64,000 nucleotides of DNA from CADEEN01 sp963740395 (GTDB lineage: Bacteria > Pseudomonadota > Gammaproteobacteria > Burkholderiales > Burkholderiaceae_C), in assembly GCA_963740395.1 (NCBI GenBank), contig CAVUEP010000001.1, forward strand, positions 1 through 64,000, in the 5' to 3' direction. The translations under genes were made by a program, and so were the position numbers. Numbering within the stretch: position 1 is the stretch's first letter; each line of letters begins with the position of its first letter. The notes under the pieces were generated by a model that saw only the letters and a program-made list of their open reading frames with translations, was not told where the DNA came from and made no database searches. Shown here piece by piece: positions 55,325-63,198 of the stretch.

Positions 55325-55831
55325 TCAGGACTCCGGCGTGGTGATGAAGCGTGCAGCAAAGGCCTCGGCGGCTGCGCTGCCGCGCATGTTGCGCAACAGC
55401 TTGGCCGCCTGCACCAGCAGGGGTTGCATCTCGGGCATGCTCTTGGCGCGTTCGATCTTGATGGCCACGATTTCAGCCGCCGGCCCGAGCTGGTCATTGA
55501 GCGCGCGCACGGCATCGCGTCGCAGCGACTCGAAGGCCGCGCTGTCGCTCGCCGCAGGGCGAGGTGCCGCCGTCGCGGGCGGCGCCGCCTTGCGCTCGGG
55601 CGGGCGCTCGGCGGGTCGGTCTGCCAGGGTCGTCAGCACCTCGATGAAGCCATCGGCCAGCAGGCTGGCCAAGGTGCCGGCGGGATCTGCGAGGATCAAT
55701 TGCGCGAGCTCCACGTCGGTCTTGCGGCCGTCGACCAGGATCAGCGCGCTGCGCTGGCGCGGCCCAAGGCGCAGCGCGCGCGTGGCAATTTCGTTGACGC
55801 CCTTTTCGGTCTTGCGGTAGACGGTGCTCAT
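55325..55831 (-). CDS. Conserved hypothetical protein
   Basis: Unknown function. 168 residues with no signal peptide or membrane segment. The N-terminal ~75 residues (YRKTEKGVNEIATRALRLGPRQRSALILVDGR) look like a small winged-helix fold, and a Pro/Ala-rich middle separates it from a helical C-terminus (FESLRRDAVRALNDQLGPAAEIVAIKIERAKS). The pattern recurs in Burkholderiales but I cannot name a family. It starts at ATG 55831, and its stop is 39 bases from that of the convergent DUF3108 gene. Confidence 0.7.
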   Translation of the reverse strand: MSTVYRKTEKGVNEIATRALRLGPRQRSALILVDGRKTDVELAQLILADPAGTLASLLADGFIEVLTTLADRPAERPPERKAAPPATAAPRPAASDSAAFESLRRDAVRALNDQLGPAAEIVAIKIERAKSMPEMQPLLVQAAKLLRNMRGSAAAEAFAARFITTPES

Positions 55832-55958
55832 TTCGCGCGCAGGATAGCGCCAGCCGGCGCAAACTCCATTGGGGCCAGTACCGTGGGCAACGTCAAGTCG
55901 TGCGCTTGCGCACGTATAGTGAATGCTTTGCCACTGCCTGCGACTGGGAAATCGAGCC

Positions 55959-56753
55959 ATGGACTACGAATGCATCCTCGCCGAGCGCCGCGACAACGAG
56001 CCCGGCACATTGGCGACCGGCCTGATCACGCTGAATCGACCCGCCATGCGCAATGCGCTCAACGATCGCCTGATGGACGAACTGGGCCATGCGCTGCACA
56101 GCTTCGACGCCGATACTGGCGTCGGCTGCATCGTGCTCACCGGCAACGACAAGGCCTTTGCCGCGGGCGCCGACATCAGCGTGATGGCCAACTACAGCTA
56201 CATGGACGCCTACCTGGGCAACTACATCACGCGCAACTGGGAGTCGTTGAAGGCGGTGCGCAAGCCCGTCATCGCCGCCGTGGCCGGCTTCGCCCTGGGC
56301 GGGGGGTGCGAACTGGCGCTGGCCTGCGACTTCATCATCGCTGCCGATACGGCCAAGTTCGGTCAACCCGAAATCAGGCTGGGCATCATTCCTGGCGCCG
56401 GTGGGACCCAACGCCTGCCGCGCGCGGTGGGCAAGGCCAAGGCGATGGACATGGTGCTGACGGCGCGCACGATGGACGCGGCCGAGGCCGAGCGCGCCGG
56501 CCTGGTCAGCCGCGTCGTCGCGGCCGACAAGCTGCTCGACGAAGCCTTCGCTGCGGCGGCCGCCATCTGCAGCTACGGGCTGCCCAGCGTGATGATGGCC
56601 AAGCAATGCGTGAACGCGGCATTCGAGTCCGGCCTGGCCGAGGGCGTGACCTACGAGCGCGGCATCTTCCATTCGCTGTTCGCCACCGAGGACCAGAAGG
56701 AAGGCATGGCAGCATTCATCGGCAAGCGCAAGCCGGTGTTCAAGCACCGCTGA
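55959..56753 (+). CDS. Enoyl-CoA hydratase/isomerase
   Basis: Crotonase-fold enzyme, 264 residues, hydrating 2-enoyl-CoA in fatty acid or aromatic catabolism. Landmarks are the NRPAMRNAL N-terminal motif, FAAGADISVMA (oxyanion hole), FALGGGCELALACD, and the catalytic-glutamate pair in GQPEIRLGIIPGAGGTQRL. Both glutamates of the usual hydratase are likely present. ATG 55959 is used; an ATG further upstream is possible but less likely. It starts a plus-strand run with the GFA and SDR genes (30- and 38-base gaps), so these may share a transcript. Confidence 0.92.
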   Translation: MDYECILAERRDNEPGTLATGLITLNRPAMRNALNDRLMDELGHALHSFDADTGVGCIVLTGNDKAFAAGADISVMANYSYMDAYLGNYITRNWESLKAVRKPVIAAVAGFALGGGCELALACDFIIAADTAKFGQPEIRLGIIPGAGGTQRLPRAVGKAKAMDMVLTARTMDAAEAERAGLVSRVVAADKLLDEAFAAAAAICSYGLPSVMMAKQCVNAAFESGLAEGVTYERGIFHSLFATEDQKEGMAAFIGKRKPVFKHR

Positions 56754-56783
56754 CGAGCCGGCTGTGCCAGGAAGGCGGTCGGC

Positions 56784-57278
56784 ATGAGCCCCGAGTCGAA
56801 GCCACTGGACGGCGGTTGCGCCTGCCGCTTCGTGCGCTACCGCCTGACGAGCGCGCCGCTGTTCGTGCACTGCTGCCACTGCCGCTGGTGCCAGCGCGAG
56901 TCGGGCTCGGCGTTCGCGCTCAACGCCTTGATCGAGGCCGACCGCGTGCAGTTGCTGGCCGGCGAGATCGACGTCGTCGACACCCCAAGCCAAAGCGGCA
57001 AGGGGCAGAAGTTCTCGCGCTGCCCAAGGTGCCGGGTCGCGTTGTGGAGCAACTACGCGGGCGCCGGCGCTGCGCTGCGCTTCATTCGCGTGGGCACGCT
57101 CGACGAGCCCGACCGCTGCCCGCCCGACATTCATATCTACACGGCGTCCAAGCAGCCCTGGGTCGTGTTGCCGCCGAACGTGCCGGCGGTGCCTGAGTAC
57201 TACCGGGCCAGTGAACATTGGCCGCCATCGAGCCTGGCACGGCGCGCGGCCCTGGCTTCGCGCCCGAACGTGACCTGA
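56784..57278 (+). CDS. GFA (CENP-V) family zinc protein
   Basis: Small cysteine-rich zinc-binding protein, 164 residues. Zinc ligands are in GCACRFVRY, HCCHCRWCQRESGSAF and CPRCRVALWS. The family is named after glutathione-dependent formaldehyde-activating enzyme, though many members lack that activity. There is no formaldehyde dehydrogenase beside it. It starts 30 bases after the hydratase stop, and the SDR gene follows 38 bases after its own stop. Confidence 0.88.
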   Translation: MSPESKPLDGGCACRFVRYRLTSAPLFVHCCHCRWCQRESGSAFALNALIEADRVQLLAGEIDVVDTPSQSGKGQKFSRCPRCRVALWSNYAGAGAALRFIRVGTLDEPDRCPPDIHIYTASKQPWVVLPPNVPAVPEYYRASEHWPPSSLARRAALASRPNVT

Positions 57279-57316
57279 ATCGGGTTTCCAGTTTTCTAGC
57301 GTGAATCGAGGTGTCC

Positions 57317-58084
57317 ATGAATCCATCGCTGTTTGATCTGACCGGCCGTGTCGCGCTCGTGACTGGATCCTCGCGCGGCCTGGGCCGGGCGATGGCGGAG
57401 GGGCTCGCGGCCGCCGGTGCGCACATCGTCGTCAACGGCACCGACGCATCGCGTGTCGACACGGCCGTGCGCGAGCTGCAGCAGGCCGGGCACCAGGCGC
57501 AGGGGGCCGTTTTCGATGTCACGAACGAGGCCGCCGTCCTGCAGGCCTTCGAGGGCTTCGATCAGCGAAGTCTTGCCGTCGACATCCTCGTCAACAACGC
57601 GGGCATCCAGTTGCGCAAGCCGATGCTCGAACTGAGCACGGCCGAGTGGCACCGCGTGCTCGACACCAACCTCACGGCCGCCTTCGTGGTTGGTCGCGAG
57701 GCCGGGCGCCGGATGGTGGCGCGCGGGCGCGGGAAGATCATCAACATCGGCTCCCTGACCAGCAAGCTCGCGCGCGCCACCGTGGCCCCATACACGGTGG
57801 CCAAGGGCGGCATCAAGATGCTCACGCAAGCCATGGCCGCCGAGTGGGCGGTGCATGGCGTCCAGGCCAACGCCATCGGACCCGGTTACATGCTGACCGA
57901 CATGAACCAGGCCCTGATCGACAACCCGCAGTTCGATGCCTGGGTCAAGGGGCGCACGCCGGCCCAGCGCTGGGGCCGGCCCGACGAACTGGTCGGCGTG
58001 ACCGTGTTCCTGGCTTCGCAGGCGTCGGACTACGTCAACGGCCAGATCATCTACGTTGACGGCGGCATGACCGCGGTGCTGTAG
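57317..58084 (+). CDS. SDR-family dehydrogenase (gluconate 5-dehydrogenase / Ga5DH-like)
   Basis: Short-chain dehydrogenase of 255 residues. The coenzyme motif is ALVTGSSRGLGRAMA, with NNAG in VNNAGIQLRKP. The catalytic serine is in NIGSL and the YxxxK in YTVAKGG, then PGYMLTDMNQAL, and the C-terminal SDYVNGQIIYVDGGMT closes the site. These motifs are of the gluconate 5-dehydrogenase type, but substrates of such SDRs vary. ATG 57317 is used, with GAGGT at 57308-57312 as ribosome site. An in-frame GTG at 57311 is the alternative. Converges on the CsgG-like gene. Confidence 0.9.
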   Translation: MNPSLFDLTGRVALVTGSSRGLGRAMAEGLAAAGAHIVVNGTDASRVDTAVRELQQAGHQAQGAVFDVTNEAAVLQAFEGFDQRSLAVDILVNNAGIQLRKPMLELSTAEWHRVLDTNLTAAFVVGREAGRRMVARGRGKIINIGSLTSKLARATVAPYTVAKGGIKMLTQAMAAEWAVHGVQANAIGPGYMLTDMNQALIDNPQFDAWVKGRTPAQRWGRPDELVGVTVFLASQASDYVNGQIIYVDGGMTAVL

Positions 58085-58109
58085 GCGCCACCGCGCAGCA
58101 GGCCGGCCC

Positions 58110-59144
58110 TCAGGGTTTCTTCAGCAGCACCTTCTTGACCCAGCCGTCGCCCTGCGGCGACGTGACTTTCGCGAAGCCGTTGCGCTCTTCGCCGAGGTAG
58201 AGGACTTCGTCGGTCTTGCCCAACGACATCAGCACGCCGGCGCTGTCGGCCGGGCCGCGCAACACCTTGACGCCGGCAATCTTGGCCACCATCACGTCGC
58301 CCTCGGCTGCCGCGCCGGCCTGCACGCTGCCGGCCTGGTTGGCCGTCGAGGCCGGGCCGGCCTTGGCCTGGATCAGGCTGGCGTTGTTGCGGATCGCGCG
58401 CACGATGTTGTTCCAGTTGTCGAGGAACGACGCGGTGATGACCTTGCCTTCATTGGTATTGGTGTACCCGCCCAGCGCGGCACCGCCGCCGCCGCCGAAC
58501 AGGGCACCGCCAAGATTGAAGTCGGTCTGCTTGGCGCTGCCCTCGGCAGCCGCGACCTGAATACCCGAGCGCGTATCGGCCAGCAACATGCTGGTCTGCG
58601 CCTCCTTGAACTTCAAGCCACCGGCCACTGCGCCGACCACGGCACCGGCTCCACCGAGGCGGCCGAACAGGCCGCCAAGGGCACCACCGACCCCGCCGGC
58701 GTTGCCTTCGCTGAACACCACATTGGGCGTCACGATGAAGTCCGCGGCGACCATCTGACCCTTGCCGATGTTCTGGTCGGACTGCATCTGGCCGCCCGCG
58801 GCCAGGGCGCGTTCCTGCATCATGTTCTGCATCGCGACGCCGCGTTCGACGACCTGGAAGCAGTTGGATTGCTGCACGATCATGCGGATCAGGCCGGTGG
58901 GCGATTGCAGGCCGTAGCGACCCAGGCTGGCGATGACCTGGCTCTGCGCTTCGACCACCGCCAGCGTGCCCTTAGGGGCGTCGCACTTCTCGAGTTGCGC
59001 GCTGGCGTTCTGGGCGCCTTGCGGGCCGGCGCTGCCCTGGGCCGCGGAGCCTCCTTCGCCCAGGGTCTGGCCCCTTGCCCCAGGGGCCACAACGGCCGCC
59101 GCCACGGCCAGAAGTGTCATGACGGTTCGAGTTTGCATGGACAT
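58110..59144 (-). CDS. Secreted CsgG-like protein with C-terminal SH3-type domain
   Basis: Exported protein of 344 residues. Signal peptide residues 1-26 end with GARGQ. The middle resembles the CsgG/curli-assembly lipoprotein family (VVEAQSQVIASLGRYGLQSPTGLIRMIVQQSNCFQVVERG, then ADFIVTPNVVFSEGNAGG), but a lipid-anchor cysteine is not seen. Glycine-rich stretches separate it from the C-terminal VMVAKIAGVKVLRGPADSAGVLMSLGKTDE, which resembles a bacterial SH3 module. GAGGGAG at 59150-59156 precedes ATG 59144; a second ATG lies two codons later. Divergent partner: none near. Confidence 0.8.
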   Translation of the reverse strand: MSMQTRTVMTLLAVAAAVVAPGARGQTLGEGGSAAQGSAGPQGAQNASAQLEKCDAPKGTLAVVEAQSQVIASLGRYGLQSPTGLIRMIVQQSNCFQVVERGVAMQNMMQERALAAGGQMQSDQNIGKGQMVAADFIVTPNVVFSEGNAGGVGGALGGLFGRLGGAGAVVGAVAGGLKFKEAQTSMLLADTRSGIQVAAAEGSAKQTDFNLGGALFGGGGGAALGGYTNTNEGKVITASFLDNWNNIVRAIRNNASLIQAKAGPASTANQAGSVQAGAAAEGDVMVAKIAGVKVLRGPADSAGVLMSLGKTDEVLYLGEERNGFAKVTSPQGDGWVKKVLLKKP

Positions 59145-59263
59145 GCGAACTCCCTCTATGACGTGGCGCGCCGTCACGGCGCCGGACACACATTCTGGGC
59201 GCGAATCAGCGGTTTGTCATGCCTTTGAATCTTGGGGGGTCCAGGGCCCCTGGGGCCGGCAAT

Positions 59264-60301
59264 TCAGGTGCCGTGCTTGTCGGCCTCCGACGTGAAGCTG
59301 TCGGCGTAGAAGGCCTCCTCGGGCAGGCCACAGCGGGCTTTGAAGTCGCGTCGCGCCGACTCGACCATCACCGGCGCGCCGCAGGCGTACACGACATGGC
59401 CCGAGAGGTCAGGCAGGTCCGACATGACGGCCTGATGCACCAGGCCCGTTCGGCCCTGCCAGCCGTCGGCGGGCAGCGGCTCGGAGAGGACGGGCACGTA
59501 GCGCAGATTGGGCATCGCCGCTGCTGCCTCGAGCGCCCAGTCGTGCAGGTACAGGTCGGCCCGGGTGCGGCAGCCCCAGTAGAGAACGGCCGTTCGCTCA
59601 CTGCCCGTGGTTTGCATGTGCTCGATGAGGGCCTTGATCGGCGCAAATCCGGTGCCCGAGGCCAGCAGCACGATCGGTGCCTGACTGTCCTCGCGCAGAA
59701 AGAAGCTGCCGAATGGGCCCTCGACACGCAGGATGTCGCGCTCCTTCATCGCTGCAAACACATGGTCGGTGAACTTGCCGCCGGGCATGTGCCGCAGGTG
59801 CAGTTCGACCACGGGCGGCTCGCCCAGGCGTTCAGGTGCGTTCGCCATCGAGTAGCTGCGGCGCGCACCATCCCGCAAGATGAATTCGAGGTACTGGCCG
59901 GCGCGGTACTTGTAGGCCACCGTGGCCGGCAACTGCAGACGCATCAGCACGACGTCGGGGGCTGGGCGCGACAACGTCGCCACGCGTGCGGGCATCTTCA
60001 ATTGCGGGTACTCGCCGGCGCCGGCCACCGTGCGCGCCTGGATCACGCAATCGGTCTGGGGCGTGGCGCAGCAGGTCAGGATCCAGCCATCGGCTTCTTC
60101 CTGTGGTGGCAGCGCCTTGGCCTGGTGCGCGCCATGGATCACGCGACCCTCGAGCAGCCGGCTCTTGCACGAGCCGCAGGCGCCGTCGCGGCAGCCGTAG
60201 GGCAGGCCGACACCGGCGCGGATCGCCGCCGGCAGGATCGCTTCGTCGCGCACCACCTCGAATTCGAGGCCGGCGGGTTGAACCAGGATTTTGAAGGGCA
60301 T
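59264..60301 (-). CDS. Ferredoxin-reductase-type flavoenzyme (CDP-6-deoxy-delta-3,4-glucoseen reductase-like)
   Basis: Fused [2Fe-2S] plus FAD/NAD(P) reductase, 345 residues. The N-terminal plant-type ferredoxin domain has CRDGACGSC with the fourth cysteine in CCATPQTD. The FAD-binding RSYSMANAP and GGKFTDHVFA follow, then the NAD(P)-binding ASGTGFAPIKALIEH, and the C-terminal YACGAPVMVESARRDF. These resemble CDP-glucoseen reductase and phenol hydroxylase reductases. It carries electrons to an unknown oxygenase or dehydratase; no such partner gene is visible. ATG 60301 is the start. Divergent from the epimerase-like gene. Confidence 0.88.
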   Translation of the reverse strand: MPFKILVQPAGLEFEVVRDEAILPAAIRAGVGLPYGCRDGACGSCKSRLLEGRVIHGAHQAKALPPQEEADGWILTCCATPQTDCVIQARTVAGAGEYPQLKMPARVATLSRPAPDVVLMRLQLPATVAYKYRAGQYLEFILRDGARRSYSMANAPERLGEPPVVELHLRHMPGGKFTDHVFAAMKERDILRVEGPFGSFFLREDSQAPIVLLASGTGFAPIKALIEHMQTTGSERTAVLYWGCRTRADLYLHDWALEAAAAMPNLRYVPVLSEPLPADGWQGRTGLVHQAVMSDLPDLSGHVVYACGAPVMVESARRDFKARCGLPEEAFYADSFTSEADKHGT

Positions 60302-60382
60302 CGCTCGGATCTCTCGGGCTTCTACACTGGGTGGAATTGTGCCCGGTGGCTTGCTGCCGAACCCCGCCGCCTCGATGCCACC

Positions 60383-61285
60383 ATGCTGCCCCCGTCACGC
60401 GCCCGCCGTCCTGCCCTGCTGATCGTCGGTTGCGGCGACATCGGGCTGCGTGTGCTGGGTCTGCTGCGGGGCCGCGTCCGCCTGCTGGCGTTGACGCCCA
60501 CGCCTGCACGGGTGTCGATCCTTCGCACAGCCGGCGCGATCCCGCTGATGGGCGACCTGGATGACGTCGCGTCGCTGGGCCGGCTGGCGGCCCTGGCCGA
60601 CATGGTGTTGTACCTGGCGCCGCCGCCCTCGAAGGGCGTGGCCGACCCGCGCAGCCGGCGACTGCTGCAGGCCCTGGCGCGCAGTGCTCGCGTTCGATGC
60701 ATCGTCTACGCCAGCACCAGCGGCGTGTACGGTGATGCGGGGGGCGCGCGCATCGACGAGACCCGGTCGGTTGCGCCGCAGACGGACCGAGCCCGGCGGC
60801 GCGTCGACGCCGAGATGCGCATGCGTCACCACGGCAGGGCCTTGGCGCGACGCGTCAGTGTGCTGCGCATACCGGGCATCTATGCCCTGGATCGCGATGG
60901 CGGCGATCCGCGCGAACGCGTGCGGCGCGGCACGCCGCTGCTGCAAGCCGCTGACGACGTCTACACCAACCACATCCATGCTGACGACCTGGCGCGCGCC
61001 TGCGTGCTGGCGCTGATGCGCGGGGCGCCGCAGCGGATCTACCATGTCAGTGACGACGGCGAGTCGAGAATGGGCGAGCACTTCGACGCAGTGGCCGACG
61101 CCTTTTCCTTGCCGCGCGCGCCACGCCTGTCACGCCAAGAAGCCGAGCGCGCGCTCTCGCCGATGCAAATGAGCTTCCTCTCGGAGTCGCGCCGGCTCGT
61201 CAACCGACGCCTGCATCAGGAATTGCGCCTGCGCCTGCGCTATCCGACGCCTGCGACAGCCTGGGCCGCTGACTCAGATGCCTGA
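60383..61285 (+). CDS. NAD(P)-binding epimerase-like protein
   Basis: About 300 residues, extended-SDR fold. The N-terminal GCGDIGLRVLGLL is an unusual Rossmann loop; STSGVYGD resembles the catalytic SSTSGVYG of the family, but the usual YxxxK is not clear (the aligned part reads RARRRVDAEMR). HADDLARACVLALM and VSDDGESRM follow. It is probably a sugar epimerase-like or YeeZ-type protein (YeeZ is a small SDR). ATG 60383 is chosen because a neighbouring ATG at 60375 is in another frame. It converges on the HtrA-like gene with a 12-base overlap and is paired divergently with the flavoreductase in many Burkholderiales. Confidence 0.75.
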   Translation: MLPPSRARRPALLIVGCGDIGLRVLGLLRGRVRLLALTPTPARVSILRTAGAIPLMGDLDDVASLGRLAALADMVLYLAPPPSKGVADPRSRRLLQALARSARVRCIVYASTSGVYGDAGGARIDETRSVAPQTDRARRRVDAEMRMRHHGRALARRVSVLRIPGIYALDRDGGDPRERVRRGTPLLQAADDVYTNHIHADDLARACVLALMRGAPQRIYHVSDDGESRMGEHFDAVADAFSLPRAPRLSRQEAERALSPMQMSFLSESRRLVNRRLHQELRLRLRYPTPATAWAADSDA

Positions 61286-62314
61286 GGCGCGCTTGATCGC
61301 CTGCGCGCGGTCGATGCTGTGCAGGTCGACGCCGCGGCGGGTCCCGTCGCGTTCTATCTCCAGCGTCAGCGCGCGCTCGGCGGGGCCGCCGGACCACAGC
61401 CGTGTCCACAGTGAGTCGAGCGTCGACACCGCTGTGCCGTCGATGGCGTGGATACGGTCGCCGACTTGCAGGCCAGCCACGTCGGCCGGGCTGTCCGCGG
61501 CAACGCGAACGACATGCAACACGCCCGCCTGCTCGACACAATTCACGCCCAGCCAGGCGCGCCGGCTCGCGCTGGAAACGCCACGCGTGCGCAACTCGCC
61601 CAGGATCGGGTGCAGCAGGTCAGTGGGTACGAACATGTTGCCTGGCCGACGCGGCCCCTCGGCGGGTGTGTTGCTGCGCGTGTCGGCCACCATCAGCGAG
61701 CCGATGCCCACCAGTTCGCCGCGGCTGTTGAACAAACCTGCGCCGCTGTGGTCGGTGCGTGGCGGCGCCGTGAACAGGGCGTCGTCGATGCGGTACTCCC
61801 AGTAGCCCGCGAAGGGGCGCCGCGAGACCAGTCGGGCCATGCTGAGCTGGCCCTGCTCGCCGCCGCTGGCGACCAACAGCGACTCGTCGGGCGACACCGC
61901 GCGCGAGCCGCCCAGGGGTGCCGGGGACACGCGCAACGGGGCCAATGGCTGCAGCAGGCCGAACCCGGTGGCCAGGTCGTAGGCGACGACGCGCGCAGGC
62001 ACCGCCCGGTCGTCGTCGAGAACGAGTTGCACCTGGTCGGCCTCGAGGATCAGGTAGCCGATCGTCAACACCAGGCTGTCGGGGCCGATGACGACGCCAG
62101 AGCCTTGGCGGATTCGCCCCAGCGTGGCGTTCGAGCGCGCGCCCTCCAGGGCCAAGGCCTGCACGCCCACGACGGCCTGGCTGGCCCGCTCCAGGGCGCG
62201 CGACTGCGCTTCAAGCTCGGTCGGTGCAGCAGATGGCGCCGACGGCGTTGCGGCCAGAGCCGCCGAGGTCAGCCACCACGTCATCCACATCGCTTGTCGA
62301 ATGAGCATCCGCAT
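61274..62314 (-). CDS. HtrA/DegP-like (S1C) protein with a degenerate catalytic triad
   Basis: Exported protein, about 346 residues: signal peptide, trypsin-like domain and C-terminal PDZ domain (SPADVAGLQVGDRIHAIDG). The usual catalytic His (LTNxHVV) is replaced: the sequence at that place is LVLTIGYLILEAD. The Asp region reads DLATGFGLLQ instead of DxAxLK, whereas the Ser region DHSGAGLFN keeps a serine. Proteolysis is therefore doubtful; a chaperone or scaffold function is possible. AAGGAGG precedes ATG 62314 by 7 bases. Converges with the epimerase-like gene by a 12-base overlap. Confidence 0.8.
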   Translation of the reverse strand: MRMLIRQAMWMTWWLTSAALAATPSAPSAAPTELEAQSRALERASQAVVGVQALALEGARSNATLGRIRQGSGVVIGPDSLVLTIGYLILEADQVQLVLDDDRAVPARVVAYDLATGFGLLQPLAPLRVSPAPLGGSRAVSPDESLLVASGGEQGQLSMARLVSRRPFAGYWEYRIDDALFTAPPRTDHSGAGLFNSRGELVGIGSLMVADTRSNTPAEGPRRPGNMFVPTDLLHPILGELRTRGVSSASRRAWLGVNCVEQAGVLHVVRVAADSPADVAGLQVGDRIHAIDGTAVSTLDSLWTRLWSGGPAERALTLEIERDGTRRGVDLHSIDRAQAIKRASGI

Positions 62315-62392
62315 CGCACGCCTCCTTCGGCCAGACCGAAGAATGCGCCAAGCCCCGGCGCAATGCAATGACGCCCGCGCCGCGGGCGACGG

Positions 62393-62986
62393 TCAGCGAC
62401 GGCGGCCGAAGGGCGCCTGCCCGCGCCAGTAGCGAATCATGAGGAAGCCGCCCAGCATGCCGCCGAGGTGGGCAAAGTGCGCGATGCCGCTGCCGCCCGT
62501 GACGCCGAAGATCAACTCGAGCGCGCCGAAGATGGCGACGAAGTACTTGGCCTTCATCGGAATCGGCGGGAACAGCGGCATGATCGTGCGGTTCGGAAAC
62601 ATCATGCCGAAGGCCAGCAACAGGCCAAAGGTCGCGCCCGAGGCGCCGACCGTCGGTGCGCGCGAACCGATCATCAGGGTCCACAGCAGTTGCACGACCG
62701 CCGCGGCCAGTGCGCTTGCCAGCAGGAAGTGGATGTAGCGCCTGCCGCCCCACAGCCGTTCTATCTCGGCGCCGAACATCCACAGCGCGAGCATGTTGAA
62801 GAAGAGGTGCAGCATATCGCCATGCATGAAGGCATAGCTCAGCGGCTGCCACGGCATGAAGGCGCCACTCTGCAGCGGCCACAACGCGAACATGTTCGTC
62901 AGCGCTGGCGGCAGGATCTGCTGCGCCAGGAAGATGCCAACGCAGATCAGCAGCAGGTTTTTCGTGACCGGTGGGATTGGCGGCAT
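62393..62986 (-). CDS. Rhomboid-family intramembrane serine protease
   Basis: Integral membrane protease, 197 residues, six helices. The catalytic serine is in GASGATFGLLLAFG, the histidine in IAHFAHLGGMLGG, and the L1-loop segment WQPLSYAFMHGDMLHLFFNML is typical. It starts at ATG 62986, 11 bases after the CCA end of tRNA-Leu. Reading further upstream would translate the tRNA, so the longer frame is rejected. It may be co-transcribed with the tRNA. A GC-rich hairpin at 62372-62388 lies four bases after the stop, with no T-tract. Confidence 0.92.
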   Translation of the reverse strand: MPPIPPVTKNLLLICVGIFLAQQILPPALTNMFALWPLQSGAFMPWQPLSYAFMHGDMLHLFFNMLALWMFGAEIERLWGGRRYIHFLLASALAAAVVQLLWTLMIGSRAPTVGASGATFGLLLAFGMMFPNRTIMPLFPPIPMKAKYFVAIFGALELIFGVTGGSGIAHFAHLGGMLGGFLMIRYWRGQAPFGRRR

Positions 62987-62997
62987 CGTGTTGGTGG

Positions 62998-63082
62998 TGG
63001 TGCCCGGGGCCGGACTCGAACCGGCACGCCTTGCGGCGAGGGATTTTGAGTCCCTTGCGTCTACCGATTTCGCCACCCGGGC
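62998..63082 (-). tRNA. tRNA-Leu (anticodon CAA)
   Basis: 85 bases on the minus strand. The acceptor stem GCCCGGG pairs with CCCGGGC, then A and encoded CCA. The anticodon loop CTCAAAA gives CAA, reading UUG codons. The long variable arm (CGCCGCAAGGCG) is the class II tRNA-Leu feature, and the T arm is GGTTCGAGTCC. The rhomboid gene begins 11 bases after it. Confidence 0.96.
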
Positions 63083-63198
63083 AGGTCAGTCAGAGCACGT
63101 GGTAGCGCGTCGGCGCGAATTATCACATGCACCCTGCGCGGTCGCGGGCCTTCGGGGCAAGGCGAGCGCTTTGCACCCCGGACTGCCACAATGGCGCC

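Noticed and set aside
62372..62388. CGCCCGC/GCGGGCG hairpin behind the rhomboid gene as terminator
   Set aside because: No U-run after the stem on the minus strand, so rho-independent function is unsupported.
62986..63076. Longer rhomboid start adding 30 residues (MAKSVDARDSKS...)
   Set aside because: That extension is the tRNA-Leu gene in translation, a familiar artefact.
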